DNA of 64,000 nt from Hyphomicrobium sp. (GCF_003987855.1 NZ_RXIZ01000014.1:51840-115839); one strand, 5' to 3'; positions 17,450 to 26,491 are shown, counted from the stretch's first letter. Made by a program: numbers and translations. The notes: generated by a model not told the origin, from the letters alone.

Positions 17450-18361
17450 ATGGCAGACGAAGTTCAGACGGCTTTGGGCGATATCGCCGCTCGGCAATTG
17501 GCCAATGCGACGAAGACAGTTCCTCAAATGGCGACCATCACACCGCGATGGCTCGTGCATTTTCTGAGCTGGGTTCCTGTCGAAGCCGGCATCTACCGCG
17601 TGAACAAAGTCAAAGATGCCGACAGCGTCGAGGTAGCGTGTTCACTGCGCGACGAACGTATCTTGCCGCAGACCTTCGTCGACTATGTCGACAACCCTCG
17701 CGAATATCTCTTGAGTGCCGTCCAAACGGTTCTTGATATCCACACGCGGGTCTCGGACCTCTACAGTGTCCCGCACAATCAGATCAAAGAACAGCTACGT
17801 CTCACGATCGAAACTGTGAAAGAGCGGCAGGAGAGCGAGCTGCTCAACAATAAGGAATATGGGATTATCCCGAACACGGCGTCCTCCCAGAAGGTCAAGA
17901 CGCGCGCCGGAGCTCCGACCCCGGACGACCTCGACGAGCTCATCGCACGCGTGTGGAAGGAACCCGCATTCTTTCTTGCTCATCCGCTCGCAATCGCAGC
18001 TTTCGGCCGCGAGTGTACGCGCCGCGGCGTTCCTCCGCCAACCGTCACGCTCTTTGGATCACCATTTCTCACCTGGCGGGGAATTCCTATAGTTCCGTCC
18101 GACAAGCTCGAGGTCAAAGGCGGGAAAACAAATATTCTCCTGATCAGGACGGGTGAAGCAAAGCAGGGGGTCGTCGGCTTATTCCAACCGGGTCTGCCGG
18201 GTGAATTGTCGCGCGGTCTATCTGTCCGCTTCATGGGTATCAATGATCAGGCGATCGCGTCCTATCTCGTCTCTCTGTACTGCTCGCTCGCCATTCTCAC
18301 GGATGACGCCGTCGGTGTTCTCGAGAACGTGGATGTGACCAAGTACCATGTCTACAGCTGA
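17450..18361 (+). CDS. srpI: Family 2A encapsulin shell protein
   Basis: A 303-residue HK97-fold shell protein related to SrpI of Synechococcus elongatus. The N-terminal segment (QLANATKTVPQMATITPRWL, then HFLSWVPVEAGIYRVN) is the characteristic family 2 opening. The central GIIPNTASSQKVKTRAGAPTPDDLDEL and the C-terminal GLFQPGLPGELSRGLSVRFMGI segments also fit. There is no inserted cyclic-nucleotide-binding domain, which separates family 2A from 2B. Encapsulins self-assemble into icosahedral nanocompartments in the cytosol. GGTAGG lies upstream of the ATG. Its stop overlaps the start of the cysteine desulfurase by 14 bases, so shell and cargo are translationally coupled. Confidence 0.93.
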   Translation: MADEVQTALGDIAARQLANATKTVPQMATITPRWLVHFLSWVPVEAGIYRVNKVKDADSVEVACSLRDERILPQTFVDYVDNPREYLLSAVQTVLDIHTRVSDLYSVPHNQIKEQLRLTIETVKERQESELLNNKEYGIIPNTASSQKVKTRAGAPTPDDLDELIARVWKEPAFFLAHPLAIAAFGRECTRRGVPPPTVTLFGSPFLTWRGIPIVPSDKLEVKGGKTNILLIRTGEAKQGVVGLFQPGLPGELSRGLSVRFMGINDQAIASYLVSLYCSLAILTDDAVGVLENVDVTKYHVYS

Positions 18362-20573
18362 TATCGGACGAAGCTCGGGGATCGACGCTCTCGCGGCAGC
18401 AGCGCTTGGACAGGAGCCTAGCGCTCGCCTTCCATCGGGCTTGCCAGATCCACTGACCTTGACGAAGCTCGCAAACGAGCTGTTTGCGGCGTTGCCCGGA
18501 CGATCGGTGCCGCTGCCTGGCGGCCCCTCGCAAAGCGGATTGGGAGCCTCCCCGACGGACGTCGCAGGTAGCGCGGCTCCGCACCTGGCGGCGGCTGTCT
18601 CGCCTGCGTCGCCGGTGGGTAGTTCTTCGGGTATCGGGCTGCCTAACCCGTCGGCTATGAGTTCGACCTCACCCGACCAGAGCGTAGCGATCGGATTGGC
18701 TGGAGGCGGTGTTCCTTCGCTTCCCTCAGGAGGTCTTCCAGGACCTTCTCTGCCCGGTCTCGGCGTCTCTCCCTACATTGACGGGGGGAATGTCTCACAA
18801 TCGGTCCTACCAATCTCTCAAGAGAGTCCTGGACTCGCGTCTCCTACGACGCAGAAAAATCTCAATCCCGCGCAGGACGGCTCCTTTATTGATCTAAAAA
18901 TTCTCGGTGATTTGGTCGGAACCCCAGCCGGTTCGCTTCCATCGAGCGTTGATGCGGGACCTTCGCTCTCCGGGCATGGCGCGTCTCGGGGAATTCCATC
19001 ACGCGCTGAAGACTCACTGTCTATCAGCTCGCTGCCTGGCGTCGATCGCTCTTCACCACCCGAGCCCCCCGCTGCCACCCCTCCGCCTCAGATCCTCAAT
19101 GACCACAACGGCATCGAATCGCCGCCGTCGGGGGGTTCGGTTCGCAACATTGATCTTCTCGGAATCCCGTTCGAGACCGAACTCAAATCATTGCTCGCAC
19201 CTTTGGCCGCCGAGCCTTTTAGCGTGCTTGTGGGAGAAGCTGGGTCGAATTTCTACTTCTTAAATTCTGCCTCGCCTGCGTTCGACGCGCCTCCAGAAAG
19301 GGCCACCGTCGGACAGGCTGTTCAGCCTACCGGCAGCGCTCGCGGGTTCGACGTCGGAGCCGTCCGCCGGGATTTTCCCATTTTGAACGAGACGGTCAAC
19401 GGTCGGCCGTTAATCTGGTTCGACAATGCGGCAACCACCCAGAAGCCACGAACAGTAATCGAGCGGCTCAAATACTTCTACGAACACGAGAACTCGAATA
19501 TTCATCGCGCGGCTCATGAACTGGCAGCAAGAGCGACCGATGCATATGAAGGCGCTCGCAACAAGGTCGCGCGTTTCCTCAACGCTGGCTCGGCGGAAGA
19601 AATTATTTTCACCCGCGGCGCGACGGAAGCCATAAATCTCGTTGCCGCAACTTTCGGTCGCCAACACATCGGAGCTGGCGACGAGATCGTCGTCACGCAT
19701 CTGGAGCACCATGCGAACATCGTGCCCTGGCAGCAGCTTTGCCTTGAGAAGGGTGCCAAGCTGCGCGTCGCTCCGGTCGACGACTGTGGCGCTCTACTTT
19801 TAGATGAGTTCGGCAAGCTCCTGAACGCTCGGACCAAGCTGGTCGCGTTTACACAGGTGTCGAATGCGCTTGGCACCATTACTCCTGCCAAAACCATTGT
19901 CGACATGGCGCATCGGGTCGGCGCGCGCGTGCTTGTCGATGGTGCGCAATCCGTCTCGCATATGAAGGTTGACGTACAGGATCTGGACGCGGATTTCTTC
20001 GTGTTCTCCGGCCATAAGTTGTTTGCGCCGACCGGCATTGGTGCTGTCTATGGCAAGAAGGATCTGATGGATACGCTGCCGCCATACCAAAGCGGCGGCA
20101 ACATGATCCGTGACGTGACGTTCGAAAGAACCGAATTTCACAAATCGCCGCAACGCTTCGAAGCGGGTACCGGAAACATCGCTGATGCGGTTGGCCTCGG
20201 CGCAGCGATCGACTACGTAGAGCGCATCGGCCTTCACAACATCGCCGCGTACGAGCATCAACTCCTCGTGTACGCGACGGAGAGATTGAATCAGATCCCT
20301 GGCCTACGGATCATCGGCACTGCTCCGGAGAAGGCGAGCGTCATTTCACTGACGTTGAAGGGAATCCCGAGTGAAGAGATCGGCGCTCGCCTCAATAAGT
20401 ACGGGATTGCCGTACGTTCAGGGCACCATTGCGCGCAGCCGATTCTTCGCCGTTTTGGGCAGGAAACGACGGTACGTCCGTCATTCGCATTCTATAATAC
20501 CTGCGAAGAGATTGACGTGCTGGTCGCGGCGCTAAAGGACATTCAGGCGGAAAGAACGATACCCCGGCTCTAG
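18348..20573 (+). CDS. Encapsulated cysteine desulfurase (SufS-like) with disordered cargo domain
   Basis: A 741-residue protein in two parts. Residues 1 to about 333 are low-complexity, rich in Pro, Ser, Gly and Leu, with recurring GLPxP-type motifs (GLPDP at 31, GLPNP at 97, GLPGPSLPGLG at 129) and a conserved-looking hydrophobic patch at 268-310. From Phe334 it is a full group II cysteine desulfurase: PLP Lys557 (FSGHKLFAPTGIG) and catalytic Cys695 (SGHHCAQP). It converts cysteine to alanine and enzyme-bound persulfide. In family 2A encapsulins this extra N-terminal domain loads the enzyme into the shell, which stores elemental sulfur. No SufE partner is present. Ordinary SufS is about 400 residues. 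Confidence 0.95.
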   Translation: MSTADIGRSSGIDALAAAALGQEPSARLPSGLPDPLTLTKLANELFAALPGRSVPLPGGPSQSGLGASPTDVAGSAAPHLAAAVSPASPVGSSSGIGLPNPSAMSSTSPDQSVAIGLAGGGVPSLPSGGLPGPSLPGLGVSPYIDGGNVSQSVLPISQESPGLASPTTQKNLNPAQDGSFIDLKILGDLVGTPAGSLPSSVDAGPSLSGHGASRGIPSRAEDSLSISSLPGVDRSSPPEPPAATPPPQILNDHNGIESPPSGGSVRNIDLLGIPFETELKSLLAPLAAEPFSVLVGEAGSNFYFLNSASPAFDAPPERATVGQAVQPTGSARGFDVGAVRRDFPILNETVNGRPLIWFDNAATTQKPRTVIERLKYFYEHENSNIHRAAHELAARATDAYEGARNKVARFLNAGSAEEIIFTRGATEAINLVAATFGRQHIGAGDEIVVTHLEHHANIVPWQQLCLEKGAKLRVAPVDDCGALLLDEFGKLLNARTKLVAFTQVSNALGTITPAKTIVDMAHRVGARVLVDGAQSVSHMKVDVQDLDADFFVFSGHKLFAPTGIGAVYGKKDLMDTLPPYQSGGNMIRDVTFERTEFHKSPQRFEAGTGNIADAVGLGAAIDYVERIGLHNIAAYEHQLLVYATERLNQIPGLRIIGTAPEKASVISLTLKGIPSEEIGARLNKYGIAVRSGHHCAQPILRRFGQETTVRPSFAFYNTCEEIDVLVAALKDIQAERTIPRL

Positions 20574-20702
20574 CTTTCTCTGCCGGCTGCCTGTGCTCCT
20601 TCGGCCGTGCAAGCAGGTAAAATAGAATTGCAACTAGTTGCGCGCGCTTGCGCACGCGCTCAGCTTAATGAGGATGTAGATCCGACGCCGTGTAGGGATG
20701 TA

Positions 20703-20930
20703 TTACGCTTTCCAGATGGCGCCGAGCACAAAACCCACCCCTACCGCCATGAGTAATGTCGCGTAGGGCTGTTCAGCCAAAGACTTGTCGATTGCATCCC
20801 GCAAGTTCTCCCCGACGGCTTCGACTTGGCCTGTCGTGCGATCCGCGATGCTTTGCAGAGAGGCAGCTGCCTCATCGATGTTGTTTTTGGCTAACGACGT
20901 GGTGTCCTGCACCGGCCCTTTTATATCCAT
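20703..20930 (-). CDS. DUF883 (ElaB/YqjD-type) membrane-anchored protein
   Basis: A 75-residue protein with an amphipathic helical body (residues 10-52) and a single C-terminal span, ATLLMAVGVGFVLGAIWKA, ending in the glycine-rich pattern of the DUF883 family. E. coli YqjD and ElaB are inner-membrane proteins that bind ribosomes in stationary phase. It is 75 bases downstream of the YciE-like gene on the same strand and probably shares its general-stress promoter. Confidence 0.75.
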   Translation of the reverse strand: MDIKGPVQDTTSLAKNNIDEAAASLQSIADRTTGQVEAVGENLRDAIDKSLAEQPYATLLMAVGVGFVLGAIWKA

Positions 20931-21005
20931 GACGTAAATCCTCGTGATTTCGAGAAGAGACCGGCTAAGCGCGAACCGACGCCAAGCCGGGCTCTGGAAA
21001 TTTGG

Positions 21006-21548
21006 CTATCGGCGGCCAGCAGCGCGTTTCTTTGGTTTCATGGCACCTTCGTGCTCTTCGGGCTGGTCGTCTGCTTCTGCGTTGATCTCCGTCTCCGCGA
21101 GTTCTGTCAGCGCCTCATCGGTCGCTTTTTCTTCTTCCAGCGTTTCGTCGAGCAGCTCCGCGGCATCATCCATACCGAGCTTCGTTGCCCATGCCTTCAA
21201 AGTTCCGTAACGCGAGATCTCATAGTGTTCGACTGCTTGTGCAGCGGCAAGCATGGCAGCATCCCGGACAGTATCCGTTCCGGCTTCCTTCATGAGCCCT
21301 TCAGCTTCGGCGATAATGCCCTCGATGGCATCACATTTTTTCCCGCGAGGAGATTTGCCGATAATCTTGAACACTTTTTCGAGGCGGGCGACTTGGTCTT
21401 CAGTCTCTCCCTCGTGCTTCTCGAATGCAGCGGCCAGATCTTCAGATCCAGCCTTCTTCGCCATTTTCGGCAAAGCTTTCAGAATTTGCTTTTCGGCATA
21501 GTAGATGTCTCGAAGGGTGTCTTCGAAAAGGTCGGCTAGAGTTTCCAT
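21006..21548 (-). CDS. YciE/YciF-family ferritin-like protein (DUF892)
   Basis: A 180-residue protein beginning METLADLFEDTLRDIYYAEKQILKALPKMAKKA, the diagnostic opening of the family. Glu/His residues spaced along the helices (EKQ, EKHEGET, VEHYEISRYG) form the presumed di-metal site. Residues 155-180 are an acidic then basic tail. Members are induced by osmotic and general stress; the reaction is not established. A perfect EcfG-type promoter (GGAAC-N16-CGTT) lies 32-57 bases upstream of the start. Confidence 0.88.
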   Translation of the reverse strand: METLADLFEDTLRDIYYAEKQILKALPKMAKKAGSEDLAAAFEKHEGETEDQVARLEKVFKIIGKSPRGKKCDAIEGIIAEAEGLMKEAGTDTVRDAAMLAAAQAVEHYEISRYGTLKAWATKLGMDDAAELLDETLEEEKATDEALTELAETEINAEADDQPEEHEGAMKPKKRAAGRR

Positions 21549-21580
21549 GGGTAATCCTCGAATCGGCTTGATATCGGCCG

Positions 21581-21605
21581 AACGAGTTCAGAACCGCTTT
21601 GTTCC
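21581..21605 (-). promoter_or_regulatory. EcfG (general stress sigma) promoter for the yciE-like gene
   Basis: On the minus strand GGAAC (21605-21601), a 16-base spacer, and CGTT (21584-21581) match the alphaproteobacterial EcfG consensus exactly. The -10 element lies 32 bases before the ATG at 21548. Confidence 0.75.
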
Positions 21606-21630
21606 GCTAGAAGAATCCGCTTGCAGCCAA

Positions 21631-21852
21631 TTATTGACGCCGGCTCGCCACGTTTTCGAGACGTCTGTCAGCCCGCGCGGACTTGAGAAACAAGTGGCCC
21701 ACTTGATTATTTTGGTAACTCGATAACCGTCTCTCGCCACGCGCCCAGAGATCGAGCGCCAGGCCATGCGCGATAAGTGCCAGCAGGAGAAATGGGCCAA
21801 CGATCAGCGCGGGAATGAGGAAGAGGTAGTTAGACAGCGTTAGTTTGCGCAT
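21631..21852 (-). CDS. Small single-span membrane protein
   Basis: A 73-residue protein with a hydrophobic segment at about residues 9-31 and a polar tail. I do not recognise a family. The ATG at 21852 has CGAGGATCTC directly upstream; a start at 21885 would add eleven residues. A GGAAC-N17-CGTT element lies about 73 bases upstream, so it probably belongs to the general-stress set of this region. Confidence 0.45.
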   Translation of the reverse strand: MRKLTLSNYLFLIPALIVGPFLLLALIAHGLALDLWARGERRLSSYQNNQVGHLFLKSARADRRLENVASRRQ

Positions 21853-21924
21853 CGAGATCCTCGCGTCATTGCTGCTCCGCAGCATCGTCCGGCCAAAGGA
21901 AAGGCGACCACGACTGCGATCTCC

Positions 21925-21950
21925 AACGCCGGACGTGATCCTGTCGTTCC
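21925..21950 (-). promoter_or_regulatory. EcfG-type promoter, 17-base spacer
   Basis: On the minus strand GGAAC (21950-21946) and CGTT (21928-21925) are separated by 17 bases, a spacing accepted for EcfG promoters. It points toward the small membrane protein starting at 21852. Confidence 0.55.
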
Positions 21951-21990
21951 GAGGCGACGATTGCGGCAGCGCTCGACGAGCCGATTAATC

Positions 21991-22015
21991 GGAACTTTGA
22001 CCGCGAGCAGCCGTA
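21991..22015 (+). promoter_or_regulatory. EcfG-like promoter, near-match
   Basis: GGAAC at 21991-21995, 16 bases, then CGTA at 22012-22015 (one mismatch in the -10). It lies 33 bases before the ATG of the secreted Gly/Ser-rich protein at 22048. Functional use is less certain than for the two perfect sites. Confidence 0.4.
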
Positions 22016-22047
22016 CTCCTACTGTGCTCCAACCGGGGATCTTCGAC

Positions 22048-22362
22048 ATGCGATTTATGACGCTTGCGACTTGTTTTTGCTTCGCTCAGCTCGGGACGGC
22101 TTCCGCATTTGCGGGATCCAGTGGATCGACCGGAGCGGGCTCACCTGCCGGCACAGGAGCCACCTCAAGCTCCGATAGCCGCAGCAATCTCAACGCAGAT
22201 GCACCCGATCCGATGGCGGGTTCAAGCTCCGGGACGAGAGATAATAGCACGGGGAATGAGGGTGATCCCTCTCGACCTCCTGCAACTGGCTACCAATCGG
22301 GAACTCGATTACAAGATAAAACCGCGCCAACTGTGAATCACGCGGGGCACGCGGACTTCTGA
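22048..22362 (+). CDS. Small secreted Gly/Ser/Thr-rich protein
   Basis: A 104-residue protein with a signal peptide (residues 1-22, ending ASAFA) followed by an entirely low-complexity, Gly/Ser/Thr/Asp/Asn-rich mature part with no Cys and few hydrophobic residues. GGGGA lies 9 bases before the ATG. It is probably a disordered periplasmic or surface protein made under stress, given the EcfG-like element upstream. No family recognised. Confidence 0.5.
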   Translation: MRFMTLATCFCFAQLGTASAFAGSSGSTGAGSPAGTGATSSSDSRSNLNADAPDPMAGSSSGTRDNSTGNEGDPSRPPATGYQSGTRLQDKTAPTVNHAGHADF

Positions 22363-22757
22363 TGGCCGCGGCTTCTACTCACCGGAGGCGGTAGCGACGA
22401 CGCGGCCACGCTGCGCGATCCTGAGCCCGGTAGACGGCAATTAGCAGGTACGTCAGGCTGAGACCAACGCCACACCCTTAAACTCCACCGAGCCAAGTCC
22501 CCGGGGGAGCAGCGCTGCGGTCAAGAACGCCGAAAGCAAGGTGCTTTTCATAAGTCTTGGATCTCGCCTCCTACAGAGCTCGCGGCTGCTTCGCACGCGT
22601 ATCTCCCCTTCCCCGATGGCATCACCGACGAGGGCGGATCGGCGCCGCATCGAGCCCCGTAAGTTCGCGACGGTTGTCGCTGACCCATTCCACCGATTGA
22701 CGTTATCGCCAAGGTTGGCTTGTATGCGGCCGTGAATGACTTTCCGGCTGCGATCTA
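22363..22757. other. 395-base intergenic stretch without a supported gene
   Basis: No frame here has convincing composition plus a ribosome site. A 32-codon minus-strand frame ending at 22453 is hydrophobic at first but has its AGGAGG 17 bases from the ATG, too far to support translation. Confidence 0.4.
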
Positions 22758-23000
22758 ATGGTCATGCGCGCACTTCGAATACTTCAACACGGCGCATTCA
22801 GTCCTGCCGACGTCGAGCGGCTTCAATCTGCGTTCGATAAGGCTTGGGCCTCCATCTCGGCTACTATCCCCGAGAGCGAATGGACTGCCGCCAGAGAATC
22901 GCTGGCAACGGTCGTCGTGTCCGCGGGCAATGTGTCCAATCTCGACGCGGACGAGCTGGCGCACGTCGCCCTTCGACTCTTCCGCTCGATTAGCGAGTAG
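22758..23000 (+). CDS. Small conserved-looking hypothetical protein
   Basis: An 80-residue acidic helical protein with the pattern FSPADVERLQSAFDKAW and LDADELAHVALRLFRS, of a kind often seen as an orphan in Rhizobiales genomes. No domain or catalytic motif is evident. It stands alone, convergent with the glycogen-debranching-type gene 23 bases downstream. Confidence 0.55.
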   Translation: MVMRALRILQHGAFSPADVERLQSAFDKAWASISATIPESEWTAARESLATVVVSAGNVSNLDADELAHVALRLFRSISE

Positions 23001-23023
23001 TTTCAGCTACACGATTCTAATCG

Positions 23024-25261
23024 CTAGACGCGAACGAGGCGCGCTTGACCTCGTTCCGCAAGAACGTCGACTGTTACCTCGCCTCGTTTCTCTTTGAGCA
23101 CGAAGTCGACGGAACCTTCTCCCACTCGGAGATTGGCAACGGAGATTTCCTCCACGTGAGAAGGCAGGCGTGGTGCGCTCAACTTGACCGTACGGCTGGC
23201 GGCGTCGATTTCAAGACCAAGGAGCGAACTCAAAATATGGAGCAAAGCGCCGCTCGCCCAGGCTTGAGGTGCGCACGCTACGGGATACAATATCGGCGCC
23301 CGGCCGGGGCGACGCCTGAAGCCACAAAAGAGTTCGGGCAAGCGGCCCTGATCCATCTCGATAGCCGCGTCGAAGAGACTATCAAAGATGAGCCCGGCTT
23401 TTTCTCCATAGCCATACCGCGCAAAGCCGGCCGCGATCATCGAGTTGTCATGCGGCCAGACCGAACCGTTGTGATAGGACATCGGGTTGTATCGCGCCTC
23501 CGACGTCGCAATCGTCCGCACGCCCCAACCGGAGAAGAAATTCGGAGATGTCAGTTGTTCGGCAATCCGCGCGGCGCGATCGGATGATGCGATCCCGGAG
23601 CTTAACACATGACCGGCGTTGCTGGACCGTGCGCGAACAGGTTTCTTATTTCCATCCAGCGCCAGAGCATAAAGGCCAAGATCGGAAAGCCAAAACTCCT
23701 TCTCGAAACGCTCTCGGAGTGCTTCCGCCTCAGCGTGTAAGCGCCTTGACAAGCTTTCATCGCGAAGCGCGTTTGCCATGCGTGACGCGGCGACTTTCGC
23801 TGAGTAGACGTAGCCTTGAACTTCGACGAGCGCCAAGGCGCCTCGGGCCAAGCTGCCGTCGCTGTTGAACACAGCGTCGTCACTATCTTTCCAGCCTTGG
23901 TTCGACAGACCACTGTCGGTTTCGCGTGCGTACTCGACGAAACCGTCTTGATCCGGATCGCCAGGTCCATCAATCCAAGCTAAGGCCAGGAGAATGTTCG
24001 GCCAGATTTCACGAAGGAATTCCGTGTCTCCACTGATCGCGTGGTATGCGCCAGCCAGGACAATGAATAACGGCGTCGAGTCGACGCTGCCGTAATACAA
24101 TCCGAACGGGATCTCACGAAGCGTAGCCATTTCTCCACCGCGCATTTCGTGAAGAATTTTACCCGGCTGCGCGTCTGCATCCGAGTCGAAGGCCTTCGCC
24201 TGGAAGCGTGCGAGACGGCGCAGGACACCGCGAGCGATCGAAGGCTGAAGCCAAAGAATTTGCATTGCCGTGATCAGGGCGTCTCGCCCGAAAGTCGTCG
24301 AATACCAGGGCGTGCCTGCATACGGGTAAGGCCCGTCCGAGGTATGGGTCGTCAGCATCCGGAGGTCGGATACAGCGCGTTGCAAAACAGCCTCAACTTC
24401 TGGATTAGAGACGGAGATGGTCGTCTCTCGAACTTGAGAGTGGCGGATTGAGCGATGGGCGTCGCGCAGCCCCTTAACGTACGAACATGTCGCCGCTCGT
24501 TCTGCGACCTGAGCCGTCACAGTCAAATAAATTAGCGCCGATTGCTTAGCGGGAATGTTTAAGTGGAACAGCGCTGACGTGTCTTTCAGCGACGCTGGCG
24601 CTGGTTCGAAATTGACTGAGGTTTCGCGAACGATGCCGTCCAATCCAGAATAATGGAAGCGCACCGACTGCGGGGTGTCGACAAATCGCTGTGTATTGCC
24701 CCGATGTTCGCGTCGCATTCCACGCACTTCGAAGATATCAGCGAAGTCACAATCGAATATCAGCGAGACAGGTAACTTCAGATCCACATTGCCATAGTTC
24801 GTGAACACGAGGCGCTGCCGGAGCGCGGCGTTCCGAACAAATGTCGTGCGATAAACGTGCACAACATCCTTATGCAGCCATCGGCTTCCATCTTTGTAGA
24901 CATCGGTATTCGTCAGATCGCAGCAGAGCTGCAGATCGTTGCCGTCCAAAGTGGCGCCCAACAGGAGGGGTGAGGTCCTGGCGATCAGAAGCTCGAGGCG
25001 CGACAGATATCTTGTGTCGTTGCAAAAGAACCCGTCGGATTGATTGCCGAAGGCCCCGACGTCGCCATGCGTGTCGACGATTGCAAAGGCATCGTCGTGC
25101 TTCAAAGTCACGTGCGATCGGGGAGAGCTATCAGCGGTCGCATGGATGCGTTCTGCGTCGTGCTCTTCAAAATTCGATTGCTCCGCCGGCGCCCCTACCA
25201 TCGGCTGCTCCATTCCATTGCAAACACGCACACCGTATAGCCCCACCGAGGCATTGGCCAC
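23024..25261 (-). CDS. Glycogen-debranching-type amylo-alpha-1,6-glucosidase
   Basis: A 745-residue protein. The N-terminal bacterial debranching domain (about 50-250; HDDAFAIVDTHGDVG, then FFCNDTRYLSRLELLI) is followed by an (alpha/alpha)6 barrel (about 300-700) with WYSTTFGRDALITAMQILWL, DQDGFVEYA, NQGWKDSDDAVF and PHDNSMIAAG carrying the acidic residues. It is expected to hydrolyse alpha-1,6-linked glucose. The stop of the upstream glycosyltransferase is 13 bases before its start, so the two form an operon, probably under the EcfG promoter at 26397. Such pairs occur in stress-regulated trehalose/glycogen-type carbohydrate metabolism. Confidence 0.85.
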   Translation of the reverse strand: MANASVGLYGVRVCNGMEQPMVGAPAEQSNFEEHDAERIHATADSSPRSHVTLKHDDAFAIVDTHGDVGAFGNQSDGFFCNDTRYLSRLELLIARTSPLLLGATLDGNDLQLCCDLTNTDVYKDGSRWLHKDVVHVYRTTFVRNAALRQRLVFTNYGNVDLKLPVSLIFDCDFADIFEVRGMRREHRGNTQRFVDTPQSVRFHYSGLDGIVRETSVNFEPAPASLKDTSALFHLNIPAKQSALIYLTVTAQVAERAATCSYVKGLRDAHRSIRHSQVRETTISVSNPEVEAVLQRAVSDLRMLTTHTSDGPYPYAGTPWYSTTFGRDALITAMQILWLQPSIARGVLRRLARFQAKAFDSDADAQPGKILHEMRGGEMATLREIPFGLYYGSVDSTPLFIVLAGAYHAISGDTEFLREIWPNILLALAWIDGPGDPDQDGFVEYARETDSGLSNQGWKDSDDAVFNSDGSLARGALALVEVQGYVYSAKVAASRMANALRDESLSRRLHAEAEALRERFEKEFWLSDLGLYALALDGNKKPVRARSSNAGHVLSSGIASSDRAARIAEQLTSPNFFSGWGVRTIATSEARYNPMSYHNGSVWPHDNSMIAAGFARYGYGEKAGLIFDSLFDAAIEMDQGRLPELFCGFRRRPGRAPILYPVACAPQAWASGALLHILSSLLGLEIDAASRTVKLSAPRLPSHVEEISVANLRVGEGSVDFVLKEKRGEVTVDVLAERGQARLVRV

Positions 25262-25274
25262 ACGAACGGCGGGC

Positions 25275-26363
25275 TCAGTTCATGAGGGCCTCAACGGCCG
25301 CAGTCGGCTCCTCATTGTTGCGGGGCAGGTGTGAGGATGCAGCAAACGCACGCCCATAGAGGGCCACGTACGCTTTAGCCATCGACGTAGCAGTAAAACG
25401 CTCGTCAAACTGACGCCGAACGCGTGCTCGGTCGAGAGCCAGGAGGCGGGGAATAGCGGCGATACCGCCTTCTACGTCATCAACGATAAATCCGGTGACG
25501 CCTTCGTCAATGACCTCTCTCACAGATCCGTGGTCAAAAGCCAGAACCGGGGTTCCGCAAGCCATTGCCTCAATCATCACCATTCCGAATGGTTCGGGCC
25601 AATCGATCGGAAACAGCAATGCTGAGGCTTCTCCGAGAAACTTGCCTTTCTCGCTGTCTCCGATCTCACCTACGAACTGCACATCATCCCCCTGTAGTAA
25701 GGGTTTGATCCGCGCTTCGAAGTATTCGACGTCAACGGCATCAATCTTGGCGGCGATCTTCAACGGGAAGCCGACGGCGCGGGCAATTTCAATCGCCCTG
25801 TCCAAGCGCTTCTCCGGCGATATTCTACCGAGAAACGCCAAATATCCCCCGCGAGGTGCAAAGGTTGGACGATGCAAATTTTTTGGCAGACCGTGATATA
25901 CCGTGCCCGCGAAATTTGCGAATGGGATCGGCTGCCGCTGCGAATTCGAGATCGATACAAGCCCCATTTCCGGGAAGGCTTTATACAGCAGCTGGAGATC
26001 GGGAAGATCCTGACGACCATGCAATGTCGTCAGTGTTTTATCGGCGATGGTGCGGAAGATCGGAAAATGAAACTGGTCGATGTGAAAGTGCAGGACATCA
26101 AAGTTCGAAGCCATTTTCCGCACTTTATCGAGCATCATCATGTAGTATGGGATTGGATCTCGCACCGCTGGATTTGAGCGGAGTGAGGTCTTGCAGCATG
26201 GGATTAATTTAGCGGATGTCTCGGAATCACCGCTGGCAAACAGGGTAACGTCATGGCCCTGCGCGACGAGTTCTTCAGTAAGATATGATACGACGCGTTC
26301 GGTACCGCCGTAAAATTTCGGGGGGACGCTTTCGATCAGCGGCGCGATTTGTGCAATTCTCAT
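25275..26363 (-). CDS. Glycosyltransferase family 4 protein
   Basis: A 362-residue GT-B enzyme. The N-terminal half opens MRIAQIAPLIESVPPKFYGGTERVVSYL with GHDVTLFASGDSETSA; the C-terminal half has FLGRISPEKRLDRAIEIA and EPFGMVMIEAMACGTPVLA, the nucleotide-sugar site with its ExxxE-type acidic pair. The acceptor is unknown; linkage with the debranching-type enzyme suggests a glucan or compatible-solute glucoside. A perfect EcfG-type promoter lies 34-58 bases upstream of the ATG. Confidence 0.87.
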   Translation of the reverse strand: MRIAQIAPLIESVPPKFYGGTERVVSYLTEELVAQGHDVTLFASGDSETSAKLIPCCKTSLRSNPAVRDPIPYYMMMLDKVRKMASNFDVLHFHIDQFHFPIFRTIADKTLTTLHGRQDLPDLQLLYKAFPEMGLVSISNSQRQPIPFANFAGTVYHGLPKNLHRPTFAPRGGYLAFLGRISPEKRLDRAIEIARAVGFPLKIAAKIDAVDVEYFEARIKPLLQGDDVQFVGEIGDSEKGKFLGEASALLFPIDWPEPFGMVMIEAMACGTPVLAFDHGSVREVIDEGVTGFIVDDVEGGIAAIPRLLALDRARVRRQFDERFTATSMAKAYVALYGRAFAASSHLPRNNEEPTAAVEALMN

Positions 26364-26396
26364 CCGTTACTCCCAACCCCAAGCTCCGGGAGGCAA

Positions 26397-26421
26397 AACG
26401 CGACCCTAATGAAGTTGTTCC
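26397..26421 (-). promoter_or_regulatory. EcfG (general stress sigma) promoter for the glycosyltransferase operon
   Basis: On the minus strand GGAAC (26421-26417), 16 bases, and CGTT (26400-26397) match the EcfG consensus exactly. The -10 lies 33 bases before the ATG at 26363. Confidence 0.75.
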
Positions 26422-26491
26422 ATAAGAATGGGAGCGACGTCCGGAGCCAAGGGAGGAGTTGAGGTTCTCTCATTCATCTCAGCAATGTTGG

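Noticed and set aside
22453..22551. Possible 32-residue hydrophobic peptide on the minus strand
   Set aside because: The AGGAGG lies 17 bases from the ATG, and the frame has no recognisable features.
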